From positions 372,001 through 436,000 of the forward strand of contig NC_081334.1 in the NCBI RefSeq assembly GCF_022539665.2: a stretch of 64,000 nucleotides of DNA, in the 5' to 3' direction. How positions within the stretch are numbered: position 1 is the first letter of the stretch; the number at the start of each line of letters is the position of its first letter. Positions 39,450 to 50,578 of this stretch are shown piece by piece. The notes under the pieces are model-generated. The model searched no databases and had not been told where the DNA came from. It saw nothing but the letters and a program-made list of their open reading frames with translations. Source of the DNA: Daphnia carinata. Taxonomy: Eukaryota; Arthropoda; Branchiopoda; Diplostraca; Daphniidae. Position numbers and translations under genes: made by a program.

Positions 39450-39800
39450 TGTTTGTTGTCCGTTTTTATAAAAGTATACCTTATAAATATAATAATTCAA
39501 GTGTCATTTCCTTGAATTCTATTTTTATATTATACTTTACATCTTACTTGTTGCTGATTGGATGAGCTTCATGCGTAGAACATCGCGCCATACATTTCCG
39601 TGAATATGAAATGTTGCTGCGTGAGATATTCAATAACTTATATCCGGAGCTCATCTGTCGGAAATGCTATGTTTCCCTCGAACCTGTAAAATCTATAAAA
39701 GGATGCCCTTTTGTTCCCAAAAGTTAGTTCTCACTAGTTCTTGTTCCTGCTCTTGTTCCAGCTTCAGTTTTAGTTCTCTACAAGTGTTGTTCATTTCATC
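39450..39800 (+). repeat. Dispersed LTR-like repeat, copy 2
   Basis: Matches the reverse complement of 1780-2110 (see there). Contains CTATAAAAGG about 20 bases before TTGTTCCCAAAAGTTAG. No gag or pol follows on the plus strand, so it is a solo LTR or a truncated copy. It probably extends further right (to about 40,050), but there the other copy stops. Confidence 0.65.
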
Positions 39801-40259
39801 AAATTTAGTGAGTGCAATTTCTATCTTTCCCAATAACTATTGTGAGTGTTATTCATCGCTTATTGTGCGACTAACAGCTCTGTATCTTTATTTTTCCTTA
39901 CAACATTTATCATCTTTATTCCATCTTCGCCACGGCAGTGACGGTAAGACTAAATTCGCGTAACTCTATTTCTTACTTCTGTTTCCCATTTATGCCCTAT
40001 AGTTGTGTATTCCTGTCTATTCGTTTGGCCTATTAGAACAAAATATATTCGACATTGTGGTAACGCCTCCCGAGTTCATTTTATTACTATTTGTCTTAAT
40101 AACGTGAAGTCATTCTTTCCCACAGAAGAATGCTTTACACTTAGAAGGTGTTGATGGCGGTTTGAGTGTTGTATAGCGACAGCAATTATTTAGAAAACGA
40201 ATCGCGCATTGGGAAGTAGTAGAACTGATTCATATCTTTCTTTCCTCCCCAAGAATTAT

Positions 40260-40724
40260 ATAACGCTGTTAGGCACACCCCGTAAGGTAAACACGTTGCC
40301 GCCCTGTCTATAGACGTCTTAAAGACACTTCATCTGATCCCGTTATTCTCTTGAACAATTGTCCTAAGATAGTCTGATCTTGGACGTCTTACGAATATCT
40401 TATTTTAATCGTAGTGCTCAAGTCCCGGGTTAGTCTTTCCGGGGACATCCTTAAGACATCTTTTTTTAGCTCACAAATCGCCCTGTCCTTAATTAAACCT
40501 GTCTTGACATCTTAAAGACGTTACTATTTAGTGTTCGAATTTCCTTGACCTAAGGAACTCCTGACCAGATATCTTTGATACATCCTTTTTTGGACAGAGA
40601 TATCTTTGTACCAAAGTAGGCCTGACCGGACATCTTTTAGACCTCTTGTTTTAGTCTGGGATGTCTTTGGGGACTATGGGACATCCTTGGCATATCTTAC
40701 AGTCAACCCGGTGCTATGTGGGTT
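40260..40724 (+). mobile_element. Second DNA-transposon terminus with subterminal repeats
   Basis: More than ten copies of a GACATCTT/AAGACGTCTT/GGACATCC-like motif in both orientations lie between 40,310 and 40,700, and the block ends CCGGTGCTATGTGGGTT. The last 14 bases equal the terminus at 34,321-34,334. This is the right end of a related element; I found no left end (AACCCACATAGCAC) on the plus strand within the window. Confidence 0.55.
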
Positions 40725-41439
40725 GCCAATTTTTTTTAGCAAGTTTGAAAATTTCGAGGAATTTCTTCAAGGCCATTAAATAATTTTGCAAATTTTATAG
40801 TTAAGGAAACATGGGACCTAAAGTATCGAGGATACATCATGTTTACATACTTAGAAGCCACCTTCACGCTTACTGGGAAACACGTCCGGCAAGATGGCGT
40901 CAAAATATTAGCTATGATGTCACCAACTTTAAGGTGCGCGTTTCGTTACCTCAGGGCTAATGAACTAAGAGTGGCCTTGCTGTCATATAAAATGAAAGGA
41001 CAAAAAATTTAAATTCAGGTAGGGATTTACTTGTGTTGGAAATGTTGCCCTCTGCTGTCTTTGTTTCAAGTGCTGTCATCTTGTGTGAGACTTTGTTTGT
41101 ATGCTTGTCTTTCCTTACTGTTACGTTTCCACCCCTAGAGGTCAGGTCGAACCTTAGTCGACCTCTGGTCCAGCCATTCCACTTCTAGGGATATTACCCT
41201 ATTTAGGGGGATTTAAGGAAAATTTTTGGAATCTAGGGTGTAGTTTTGGAAATCTAGGGTTTCAGGGATTGTCCAGGGCCTATTTAATTTTCTGGGGATT
41301 TCTGGGGATTTTGAGATTTTTGACCCATCCGCTGTTGCCTTTGGCGCCTCTATGCAACTTCAAAAGTAAAATGTTCCTCAATAAGAGCCACCAAGCGGGC
41401 TGGGTTGAACGGTTCGCTTTTCAGAAAGTAACAGCTGGT

Positions 41440-42003
41440 CATGGTGTACTAGCATGGTGTAACAACTCCTTGTTATAACGGCCTATCTCGGCTGAAGCCT
41501 GTTTGGGGTCTAGGTTATATATTGTCAGAGACGCCTAGTGGCCGATATTGAAGTAAACAAGGGGACGTGTCCCCTTATCCCATTAACCTACCTGTTACAT
41601 ATCAAAATTAACTTCTAACCTTTGTGTAGTTATATTATCGTATTTTTATGTTTAGTTCGTATAAAATGTGGAAGAAGTGGAAAAAAATCTTGTTTGTACT
41701 TGTTGTTTGTACGCGCCGCGCGTGGCCAGTTTACGTTAGGAAAGGAGAAAAAAGAAAGATTTACACTGGGTTCGAACTCGAGACTCCCGTACTGTAATCG
41801 AGTGTTCTATCCATTAGACCACTGAATTTGTGATTAATGTCTTACCGCGATACTAGTATATCTTCTCCGTACTTCTAAGTAGTTCCGATGGTGGCGTTAG
41901 CTATATCTAACCTCAGTTAGGCCACACCCACCTCCTCTGAAACAGGCTTCATTCGAGATAGGCCTTAAAATGGAGAGTTGTTACACCATGCTAGTACACC
42001 ATG
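41440..42003. mobile_element. MITE-like element, about 70-bp TIRs, 7-bp TSD AGCTGGT
   Basis: The ends are inverted: CATGGTGTACTAGCATGGTG at the left and its complement at the right, continuing through GTAACAACTC and GGCCTATCTCG to GCCTGTTT. AGCTGGT is duplicated exactly at 41,433-41,439 and 42,004-42,010, and removing the element with one copy restores a continuous flank (GTAACAGCTGGTAACAGGG). It carries no transposase. Confidence 0.85.
41755..41830 (-). tRNA. tRNA-like pseudogene or SINE head inside the MITE
   Basis: On the minus strand, TGGTCTAATGGATAGAAC has the form of a pol III A box and GAGTTCGAACCC that of a B box, about 30 bases apart, and a T run follows within 20 bases. The anticodon arm cannot be paired with five base pairs and the acceptor stem does not close well, so I do not call a functional tRNA or an anticodon. 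Confidence 0.45.
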
Positions 42004-43120
42004 AGCTGGTAACAGGGATTTTTCTGGGGATTTTATTTTTTTTAAATAGGGATTTGTGTCCCCAGTCTGGCAACGTTCTAGGGATACCACTTTGCGGAAA
42101 GTGGAAATACTGCTCTGGTCTCTCTTTTATTTAGACGGGGAGTCGGGATTTGGCCCGATGTGACGCTAAAAGGGGGCTCTGCTGTTAGCTGGCCGCCCTC
42201 ACGTGAGTCCTTAAGAAGGAGCTCTGCGTTACTGCGGGCTTCCCTTCGCGAGTGTGTGTAAATAGTATATGTGTATGTATTTTGTATGTCTTTGTTGTAA
42301 TTTCTCTGTGTCATGGTATGAGTAAATGAAGAAACTGCAACACTTGAGAACTTGAACCTGCTTGACATTCAAGTGCAGTAGTATAGACTGAATTTTAAAA
42401 ATGATCTTATTCCAGCTAACTACAGCGACATAATGCTGTTGCCTTCTGTGTCTTTTAATTTTTAGTTTCGGGGAAAATGCAATTTTAAAGTTTCGCCCCC
42501 GGGGCACCGCAAAAAGGCGATCGTTTCGGGGTGGGTGGCCTTTGCAAGCGGGGCGAGTTTTCGGGATATGGCGGGAACCCCGCTATTTTTTAAAATTCTT
42601 TTATCGTGGAAAAATGTCCAATTAACCGAATCAACAGAACAAAGGTACCACCAATACGAAGTATAAAGTAATCTACAACAATTATAAAATTAAATTTATT
42701 TTTTCTTATGGTTAAAAAAACTATATTGTTTTACAACCTGGCAAATAAAACTCATTTGGGAACCAACGAAGTGTATCTCACAATGTTTTAACAGGTATTG
42801 CAACATTAATTGCTGTGTGGAAGGAACGCTAAAAGTATTTAGAAAACAAAGTAAGTTGGGCGTCCATAGCCTAGTGGTTATGGCGTCTATTGATCATCAA
42901 TGACCCTAGATAAGGCTTAGACGGATTGAAGTAATGTACATGGGAACATGGGACATGGAGCCTGAACTTGGGGCGCGAATCTGCGGTCGATGATCAACTT
43001 TTGCAAAATTACCACCACTTGAGAAATAAAATAAAACTAACTAGTAACTTTTGGGCCCGTCCAGGGCCGGGGCCAAGGGGACGAGTGCCAACAAATGTGT
43101 AGTGACATTGTTTAACACCA
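42004..43120. other. Intergenic, with a short tRNA-like stretch
   Basis: No gene recognised. CCATAGCCTAGTGGTTATGG near 42,865-42,885 has the form of a tRNA D arm/A box, but no B box follows at the right distance. It may be the head of a broken SINE. Confidence 0.35.
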
Positions 43121-43124
43121 GCAT

Positions 43125-43290
43125 TCTAGAAGAAACAATAAATATAGAAATAGCGACCTTGTTTGAAGTTAAGTTTATTATGTAGGCTAAATGAACGCAA
43201 ACAGGCAGTTTGACATGATCATTTTTTTTGCCCAGTCAAAGCCCAATTCATAAAATTAAAAAAATCAAAAATCATGTTCAAACTTCGACA
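43125..43290. repeat. Left arm of a segmental duplication (partner 54,284-54,440)
   Basis: GAAACAATAAATATAGAAAT and the following roughly 160 bases (AGTTTGACAT, CCCAATTCAT, TTCAAACTT) match 54,284-54,440. Together with the duplicated receptor gene, this shows that a block of at least 1.4 kb exists in two copies around the caspase gene. Confidence 0.7.
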
Positions 43291-43906
43291 GGCCACTACA
43301 ACAGGCGTTTTGACGGGCGGAGACAGTGAGAGGGTCGGCAGGCAAAGAAAATGGGGAGGGAGGGTCTTAATTCGCAAAAAGATTTTTAAAGAGTAGAAGG
43401 GCAAAAAATGGCGTGGATCGATTTGCTAAAAAAAGCGTTAAAATACGCTAGCACCACGTATCCCCGGTGTTCAGTTACTAATTATTACAAGTTAAATGAA
43501 GACAAGAAGTAGAGCTGGCTAACTACTTTACCCACGATTGTCAAAATACCGCATGTCAAAATATCCCATAATCGTTGCTTTGGGAAAGCTTTAGAAGAAG
43601 ATAAGTGCAGTTACGAACAGGAATAACTACGCACTCCAGCTGATCATGCAATCACCAAAGCAGGTAATTTGTGTCGCGGTCGTTTTGTGATGTGAATCGA
43701 CGGGTGTTATTGTAGTAGCAGTACTTCTTGTTTGTAAATTTTATATGAGGCGTGATTAACTCACATCCCATTTCTTGCCCTGGGTATTTGGCTTAAAAAT
43801 TTGTCTGAATAAATGTGTTTTATTTAATTATGTTAATTATACCGAATAGTCTTATTTTTTGGTTGCCATTTAGTTATTAGTGCTGTCTCGAAATATTATT
43901 AGCGCG

Positions 43907-45539
43907 TCACGCTGTCTTTGTGACTACTCTTTTAGCTTTTACAGAAAAGCCAACGTCAATTTGTTCGTAGCATCTTTCCCGAGTATCTGCTCCCGTTTCA
44001 ATATCCAATCCATCCGGTTCCATTTTTATGACAACACGGACATCATCGGTGGTTGAAGGTTCAATATATAGTTCCGTTTGATTCCTAGCCTCTTCGCATG
44101 ATAGTTCACCATGGTTATCCTCTCGACTTCTTGTTTCTACAAAATCATTTTACCATCGGTCATTTAAAGAAATCATGAAACTTTCAGCTAAACGTACGAA
44201 CAAAAAAAAAAATAGAGGACTTACCGTTTCTATAGTTGGAAAATTCTATTGTTTCAACTTCAAGCATCCCACCTAATACGTCATCGCTCGCACTTCCTTC
44301 TGGATTGGATGGTACACCTGAAGGCAATGTGAGAACAGAAGGGTCCAAATTCTCCCCCGAATTAGTGTCGAAGGGAACGTTCATTGGCTGGGGTTGAACA
44401 TTCTGCACCCATTCTAAAGGTAGTTCTGTATTCGGCTGCACGTTTGAGTTTAAAAGCTGGTTTATCTCATCTTCCTCTCGCCAATAAGGATTGTAAGGAG
44501 GATCTCTTTCCGCATTCTCTGAAATAGCTAGAAACAATAAAAACAACTGATGATCATGGAAAACCAAGAATTCATTTTTAACGATGACGTTGATAATATA
44601 TCTGAGACGTCACATGAATTCGCTGACTTTGTGCATATAGTACCTTTGCGCTTGATGTAAAAGCTGCCCCTGACGAACAATGCCAAGGTAACAACGATAA
44701 GCGTCCCAGTGAGCCATTTGCTTATGGTGAAAGGCTCGGTGAGGCTCGACTGAGTGGTTGCTGGAATAAAGTTTTCAGATTTTTTACACCGGAAGGCGTG
44801 GCGCATGCCTACCAGTTCTTCAGCAACAGTTCTAACCCAAAAAGTAATAGTGTTTAAAGGTCAATTAGTAGCATCTGTACAGAGAGATGTAAATTGAAGC
44901 GAATACCCGGGAATACACGAGCCGCAGTCTTCTTCACGTTTAGCACAACCGCCGGAATGAGGCGGTTGCCGTAGGAATTTTTCACAAGGAATGCAGTGTC
45001 CGTCACAAAAGCCATCAAGGCAGTAGGTGCCCGGCGTCAAGCACTCTGAATCCTTGCGACACTTTTTTGCAAAAAAAAAAAAATCAGTATTCCATTGTTA
45101 CATTTTAAAATGACCGAGCAAAATTTTCTAAGCATTTCTTCTTGTAAAACGGGAAAATGGATTCTGTTTTTATCTGATCTGTTATCGCTTTTTAAAGACA
45201 ATGACAAATGCAATATCATGCACTGTTGCCATACTTGTCTCTATTTCGTGTTATCACAGAAAGTTCGAGAAAAGATTATTCCAAGAATCAAGAAAATGGC
45301 AGCCATTTTTTATGTAATTGCACGCAGAATTATTGCAGAACTACTATGCGAAAAAAACGTTTAAACACAATGTGTTCTTTACAACCACGTTTAACGTGCA
45401 AGAATTTTTAGTGATGCTACTTTTAACGAAGAATTGTCAGTTAACTTACAGTTTTCAACCCCTGGCCGAATGGGAAGAGCACTACAAGGAAACAAATCCA
45501 AGGCAGTAGGGAAGAACGAATCTTCTGCGTAATTTGCAT
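43907..45539 (-). CDS. TNF-receptor-like type I membrane protein
   Basis: Five exons (45,539-45,450; 45,061-44,907; 44,831-44,644; 44,527-44,225; 44,136-43,907) total 966 bases and close to a 321-residue protein. Residues 1-26 are a signal peptide (MQITQKIRSSLLPWICFLVV...). Residues 31-97 are a cysteine-rich domain: CRKDSEC, YCLDGFCDGHCIPCEKFLRQ, GGCAKREEDCGSCIPGTVAE and a last C97, a spacing like that of TNFR-superfamily/Wengen-type repeats. Residues 121-141 (WLTGTLIVVTLALFVRGSFY) are a membrane helix. The 180-residue cytoplasmic tail is acidic and proline-rich without a recognisable death domain. An AATAAA (minus) lies at 43,818-43,823, about 85 bases after the stop. The likely role is a surface receptor for a TNF-like ligand; this is family inference. 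The exon 2 acceptor (GCAAAAAAG) is the weakest call. Confidence 0.7.
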
Positions 45540-46390
45540 TCCCTTCTGTACTTTCTAACAGATGACGTTAATAAAACAAATATGTTTATGACGTCATTTT
45601 TGAATTTAGGAATACATTTTTACCATCGTGCTATGCATTACTGTTTTCCGAAGACTCGTTTCGTCGATTACACGCCCTTTCGTTCTGTAGCTCTATTATA
45701 CAGCATTAATCTAACGTATCTTCACGGTTGTGACATAATCGCGTGATCATATCTTGACCAATCATCATCAATTGTCCAATCATGCACTGGCATATTTTCG
45801 TAATCTGGGACTTTCATAAAGTTGAAAGGTCTTCTGCATAGAAAGTACTGGAAGAAATTCTACAATAACCAAAGAAATTTACTGCTACCTGGTTGTACAG
45901 TGTATTAAAATCCTTAATATTTTTTGAGAGGATATTCGGAGCGAGCTCGAGGGCGAAAAACCTTTGCTCTAGCCTACCATTAAAATTCTAACTGTGTTAT
46001 GATATCTGAAAGAAGACGATCTTATTTCACACGCTGATTTCTCTCTTTAATGGGTAATGAAGAGTAATATGCATGTATTATTGGTAGAGAATTATTATCC
46101 CCTAAAACATTAAAGCACAACCGTGTTCTTTACGATCGCTTTTAACGTGCAGAACTTCTAGTGAAGCTACTTTTAACGACGAACATAAATGACAATTGCC
46201 ATTTAACTTACAGTTACTAACATCCCGGCCGAACGGTAAGTGCTACCCTAGGAAACAAATTCAAAGCACTACAGAAGAACAATTCTTCTGTTCGGTTTGT
46301 ATTTCGTCCTGTACATTCAAATAACAGATGATATTAATAAACGTATGGATGATTTTTGGATTTAGGAATAAATTTTTACCTTCTCTCTAA
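45300..46390. repeat. Local duplication of the receptor gene's first-exon region
   Basis: 45,300-45,610 and 46,050-46,390 match imperfectly (TTTAACGTGCA, GCTACTTTTAACGA, AACTTACAGTT, GGCCGAA, AACAGATGA, TTAATAAA). The upstream copy equals the signal-peptide exon and its flanks, but its ATG reads ATA and it contains stops, so it is a dead exon copy. Confidence 0.65.
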
Positions 46391-47353
46391 GGATGAATGC
46401 ACCTTAGCGACTCCTTGCTTTTTCCACTAGCACCGTTTTATTACCATCGGTCACCTAATCATTTCAAAATGGCTCATTTAAGATAAAGCGATGTATTAGT
46501 CAAGCCACCTCGCGTGATCTTATCTCGTAAAGATCTACACTGGCCTTGTAACACACTTAGTATAGGCTATACGATACAAATAAGGTAGTGGTAATGAATC
46601 TTATAAAAGAAACAAAATATTCATACGAATCGTTTATAAAAAATACTGATGGAAACTCAAAACAAAATATTCATAAAAATTACTCTGAACAGAAGAATCG
46701 TTTATAAAAAATATCAACAAAAGCTCAACATCTAACACTCAATTTTGAATAATTGCTCGGAGCTTATAAATATTCCCCAAACGTTCTACATAAATTACAC
46801 AATGGGCCACAGATAGAACACAACCACTACGTGCACTACCAGTAGTTTGTTAGTACTCAACACACACCAAACACCATATAAACCTACGCCGCATCCCATC
46901 TAACACTCAACTGAACTAACCCCAAACGTTCTACATAAATTACACAAAGGGTAGAAACTACGTGCTTAGTAGGCTACGTTTTAGTCTAGCAACATAACAA
47001 GGTTTTCCACGAAATGAACTCAAGAATCCATTTCGTCGTCAACCTTACCAGCAGAACTCTAATAATCAAGCACTACAACATTACGATTGTTACAATATTC
47101 TTTAGTCATAATAACCCTTTTAGAGCTTCATCTAGAATCCCTACCAATATATTCCAACTAGTCTCCTAAAAGTTTTCGGAAAAAGAACGTCTAAGCAAAA
47201 AATAGACTTGTTTGGTTATATTGTTCGGTTAAGGGCGTCGTATGAAACTATATGTTATCTCGTCGCCAAAGGTTAGACTAAGTTGCTCTCATATCTCATA
47301 TTAGTTTACTGCGAGTTACGGTATGTGAATTTTGTGTACGTTATAAACAGCAG
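46391..47353. other. Intergenic between receptor and kinase-caspase genes
   Basis: AT-rich; no kinase exon found although the gene at 47,354 should have them. The motif CCCAAACGTTCTACATAAATTACACAA (partly given: CCCAAACGTTCTACATAAAT) is directly repeated at about 46,777 and 46,921, and CATCTAACACTCAA near 46,730 and 46,898. Confidence 0.4.
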
Positions 47354-48307
47354 ATGATCCAGTTCGATGAAACAAAGCGGCCAAGCCTATTGAAAGTCCT
47401 CAAGCATGAATTTTTCCAACCACCAAATAAGGAAGACTATCCGATATACGATTCTAATATGCCAGGCCTTTGTGTTATTTTTAATCAGAAAAAATTCGAC
47501 GACTATTGCGAGGTTTTTCATAATTCATTTTCATCTTGGACGAGAGAATTTAAATATCCATTTTTTTTTACCATAGCTTTCGCGCCGGTATGGAACTGAA
47601 CATGATGTGACAAGCTTAAACGGCATTTTCTTTAAATTGGGTTTTGAAGTTGTTGTTCATCACGATTTAATTGTCGTACGATATCGAAGGCGAGATGGAA
47701 AAACTGGCAGCTAGAGATTTCTCGGATTATGGCTGCCTAGTTGTTTGTCTCTTGTCCCACGGCATAGAGAACGCTATTGTCGGCTTTGATGGACTTTACG
47801 TCAATATTAACGAGCTCAAGTACAAGTTTTCTTATGACCGTTGCCCTAGCCTGTACGGCAAACCAAAAGTCTTCATCGTTCAAGCGTGCCAAGAAGAACT
47901 GAAACAGAATCGAACACAGGTCGTACACTAGCCTTCCCATTCTGGGGAGGCTATTAGAGTACGATATCCATTTTGGTACAAGTATTTTCAATATTCATCA
48001 TAGTACAGTTAACGACGCAAATGCAATATGTCGTAGCTAGCATTTAACTCTGGTGATGCATTTAGGATAACAATATACAGTACATTTTTAAATTTCTTAT
48101 TTATAGCTAAAGAAAACAAACCATCCACCGTGCAGCTGAGTTCTGAACCCACTGGTATCAAGAACATGTGCTATTGCCTGACATGCTTCAACGACGAACA
48201 AAACAAGATCAAAGGGAATCCACCGATTATGGATTTTATAACCATTAAATCCACTATTCCGGGATTCGTTTCCTTACTGAATGCTTGTACTGGCAAGGGT
48301 TATATAG

Positions 48308-48523
48308 ATTGTGTAGCGAAAAACATTTCGCTAGACCCTAAGGGTGTAGACACATTTATTTTAGCTAAACTTCAAAGAGAAAAAGAAAAAACCAAAGAAA
48401 ATCCAAAGAAAAGGGAAAACTCCCCCTTTTTTTTTTTTTTTTTTTTCTTTCTCCCTCTTCCCCCTGCACGCGGCCTAAGCCGCCCATACACCTCAGACAT
48501 ATTTTAGCTCTCGTTCTGTAAAG
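48308..48523. repeat. DIRS left inverted terminal repeat
   Basis: The stretch from TGTCTACACCC-complement (GGGTGTAGACACA, 48,343) to about 48,505 is the inverse of 53,555-53,715, including a long T run facing the A run at 53,610-53,632 and GGCCTAAGCCGCCCATACAC. The first 35 bases (ATTGTGTAGCG...CCCTAAGGG) are the left extension copied in the internal complementary region. Confidence 0.9.
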
Positions 48524-50578
48524 ATGTCGGCTCAAGGTGGTTACGATAACGGCCGACCTGGCCGTTCGCTGGATACTAGAGCCAACAGATTCTTGACGAG
48601 AGAGGAGTTAGGGGAGTTACGCTTGCACGATCGGGATAGGGCCCATCGGGAAAGACTAAGGGTTTTGGAGCATGCTCAGGTGCCGCGTGATAGATCGCCG
48701 TTGCTTCGTAGTGTTTGGGACGTGGATTGTGGACCGTCTGGAAGAAACGAGCAGCGTTATAGTCACCCGAGTGAGGGTTTTTTCGATCGGGGCTTTTCCT
48801 CTCGCAACCGGGAGGGTTTCCGCCGGGAAACCGAGTGGGAACGCTCAGGCCGGGAAGTACGACAACCAGTGCGCCAGCGTGAGTTGGAGCGTTGGGAGAC
48901 AGAGCGACAGCACGAGTTGGATCGGCGACATAGTTGGGAGCTCCAGCGTGAGCTGGAGCGTCGAAGAGAGCTGGACTTACAGCGCGATAGGGAATGGCTA
49001 CAGGATCGAGAACGACCAAGTGACACTTTGCGCCGTGTGAGTAGTCGTCCGACGTATAGCAGTGAACGCCTGTCCAGTCGGCCATATGAAGAGCGTGCAC
49101 GTCAACCGAGTTTGTCCCCCACCGCTAGTCGAGCGCATGAGGAGCGGGCGGGGTTTGGTGAAGATCAGCTAGAAGACGACGAAGCTTTGGATGGACAACG
49201 AGGCCGACCTTGGTTACCGAGCTCCGTTAGTTCACGCCCTACGTCTTCTATGGATGAAGGGAGTCTGCCGAACAGATCGGAAGATGTTCAGTCTCCCGTA
49301 GTGGTATCACAGGCTATTTGTGACGATCTTACCTCTTTTTTGTTAAAGCCATTGACAGGGGAGGCATCCAAGGCGATTTCTAGACGGTTCCCCTTATCGT
49401 TCGAAGATTCCGACTTCTCTCTTAAGCCGCCAAGACTCGACGGCTATATGCAGCGCCGAGCCAGAGAGAAGGAGGTGATGAAGTCGGTCAGCACTACCGA
49501 GGACATTTTGGTAACGACGCAGCTTAAAATTATGGATGTGGCTCGCCCGTTGATAAGCCTGTTTGCTCGCCTCTCCGCTCTCGGTGAGGGGGAGGTCGAC
49601 ACCCAAGTAAGAGACGCAGTGGAAGCTGCCTTACAACAATGGGGACGAGCCTATCTCCACGTTACCAGGCTAAGAAGACAAGCGGTTGTCACTGCGGTGG
49701 AACCCAAGTCTGAATTTATGCTGTCGGACTCGGACATTTTTTCAGTTGGAAAGGAGGCCCGCGAGCTCCTTTTTACTGATAAATTTTTGACAGCGATGCT
49801 AAAGGAGGCTAAGCAAGACGCTACTCTGGCCCAGAGAGACGGTTTGGTGGCTGCGGCTAGACAACCCACGACGCAACGGTCGAGACCACGTGCCAGACGA
49901 GTAGCAATGGAGCGTCCAGCTTTTGTCTCTTCCAGGACACCGCGACCAGCGCTGGGTGCGGCACGTGGCCGTGGACGTGGACGCATGGCGCAGAACGGAC
50001 GGGGTCGAGCCGGATTGAGAAACACTTGGGCACTAGGACAGAGGTATATCATCCCTTTCTCTTCGGTTCCCCACCATTCTCATGTCGGGGGGCGTTTGAA
50101 ATTTTTTGCCAAGAACTGGGAACGAATTACCAACGACGTTTGGGTTCTTGAAACGGTTTCGAGAGGTTTTGAAATTGTTTTCGTTTCGGAACCAATTCAA
50201 GGGGGTCTTCCTCCTCCGGTTTCTATGTCGGAGCGGATGGCTGTTGTGTGCAACAAGGAGGTTCGGGACTTGATCAGGAAGCGAGCGATCGTGGAAGTGG
50301 TTGATAATTCCGAGGGTTGTGTGCATTCCTTTTTTGCTGTCCCCAAAAAATCTAAGGGATTGTTTCGGCCAATAGTCAATTTGAAACCCTTGAATACGTG
50401 TATTCAATACGAACACTTTAAGATGGAGAACTTGGAAGCGGTGCGTTTTTTGCTGCGGGAGGGAGACTGGATGGTCAAGCTGGATTTGGAGGATGCTTAT
50501 TTGACTGTTCCGGTCCACCCTGCTTTCCATAAGTTTTTGCGCTTCTTATGGAGAGTGTTTTTCAGTTTTCTTGTTTAG
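48524..50578 (+). CDS. DIRS Gag-like protein and RT N-terminus
   Basis: ATG at 48,524 follows the left terminal repeat directly. Residues 1-300 are extremely R/E-rich (RQRELERWETERQHELDRRH), probably helical and nucleic-acid binding. A G/R-rich patch (AARGRGRGRMAQNGRGRAGL) precedes RT. RT begins about residue 570 (CVHSFFAVPKKSKGLFRPIV, NLKPLNTCI, WMVKLDLEDAYLTVPVHPAF). The frame ends at FLRFLWRVFFSFLV, where the family continues in the next frame at 50,548. Confidence 0.85.
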   Translation: MSAQGGYDNGRPGRSLDTRANRFLTREELGELRLHDRDRAHRERLRVLEHAQVPRDRSPLLRSVWDVDCGPSGRNEQRYSHPSEGFFDRGFSSRNREGFRRETEWERSGREVRQPVRQRELERWETERQHELDRRHSWELQRELERRRELDLQRDREWLQDRERPSDTLRRVSSRPTYSSERLSSRPYEERARQPSLSPTASRAHEERAGFGEDQLEDDEALDGQRGRPWLPSSVSSRPTSSMDEGSLPNRSEDVQSPVVVSQAICDDLTSFLLKPLTGEASKAISRRFPLSFEDSDFSLKPPRLDGYMQRRAREKEVMKSVSTTEDILVTTQLKIMDVARPLISLFARLSALGEGEVDTQVRDAVEAALQQWGRAYLHVTRLRRQAVVTAVEPKSEFMLSDSDIFSVGKEARELLFTDKFLTAMLKEAKQDATLAQRDGLVAAARQPTTQRSRPRARRVAMERPAFVSSRTPRPALGAARGRGRGRMAQNGRGRAGLRNTWALGQRYIIPFSSVPHHSHVGGRLKFFAKNWERITNDVWVLETVSRGFEIVFVSEPIQGGLPPPVSMSERMAVVCNKEVRDLIRKRAIVEVVDNSEGCVHSFFAVPKKSKGLFRPIVNLKPLNTCIQYEHFKMENLEAVRFLLREGDWMVKLDLEDAYLTVPVHPAFHKFLRFLWRVFFSFLV

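Noticed and set aside
41755-41830. Functional tRNA gene
   Set aside because: Box-like sequences are present, but anticodon and acceptor stems do not pair properly; kept only as tRNA-like.
48576-49100. Antisense frames opposite the DIRS Gag
   Set aside because: R/E-rich codons on the plus strand leave the complement open; shadows.
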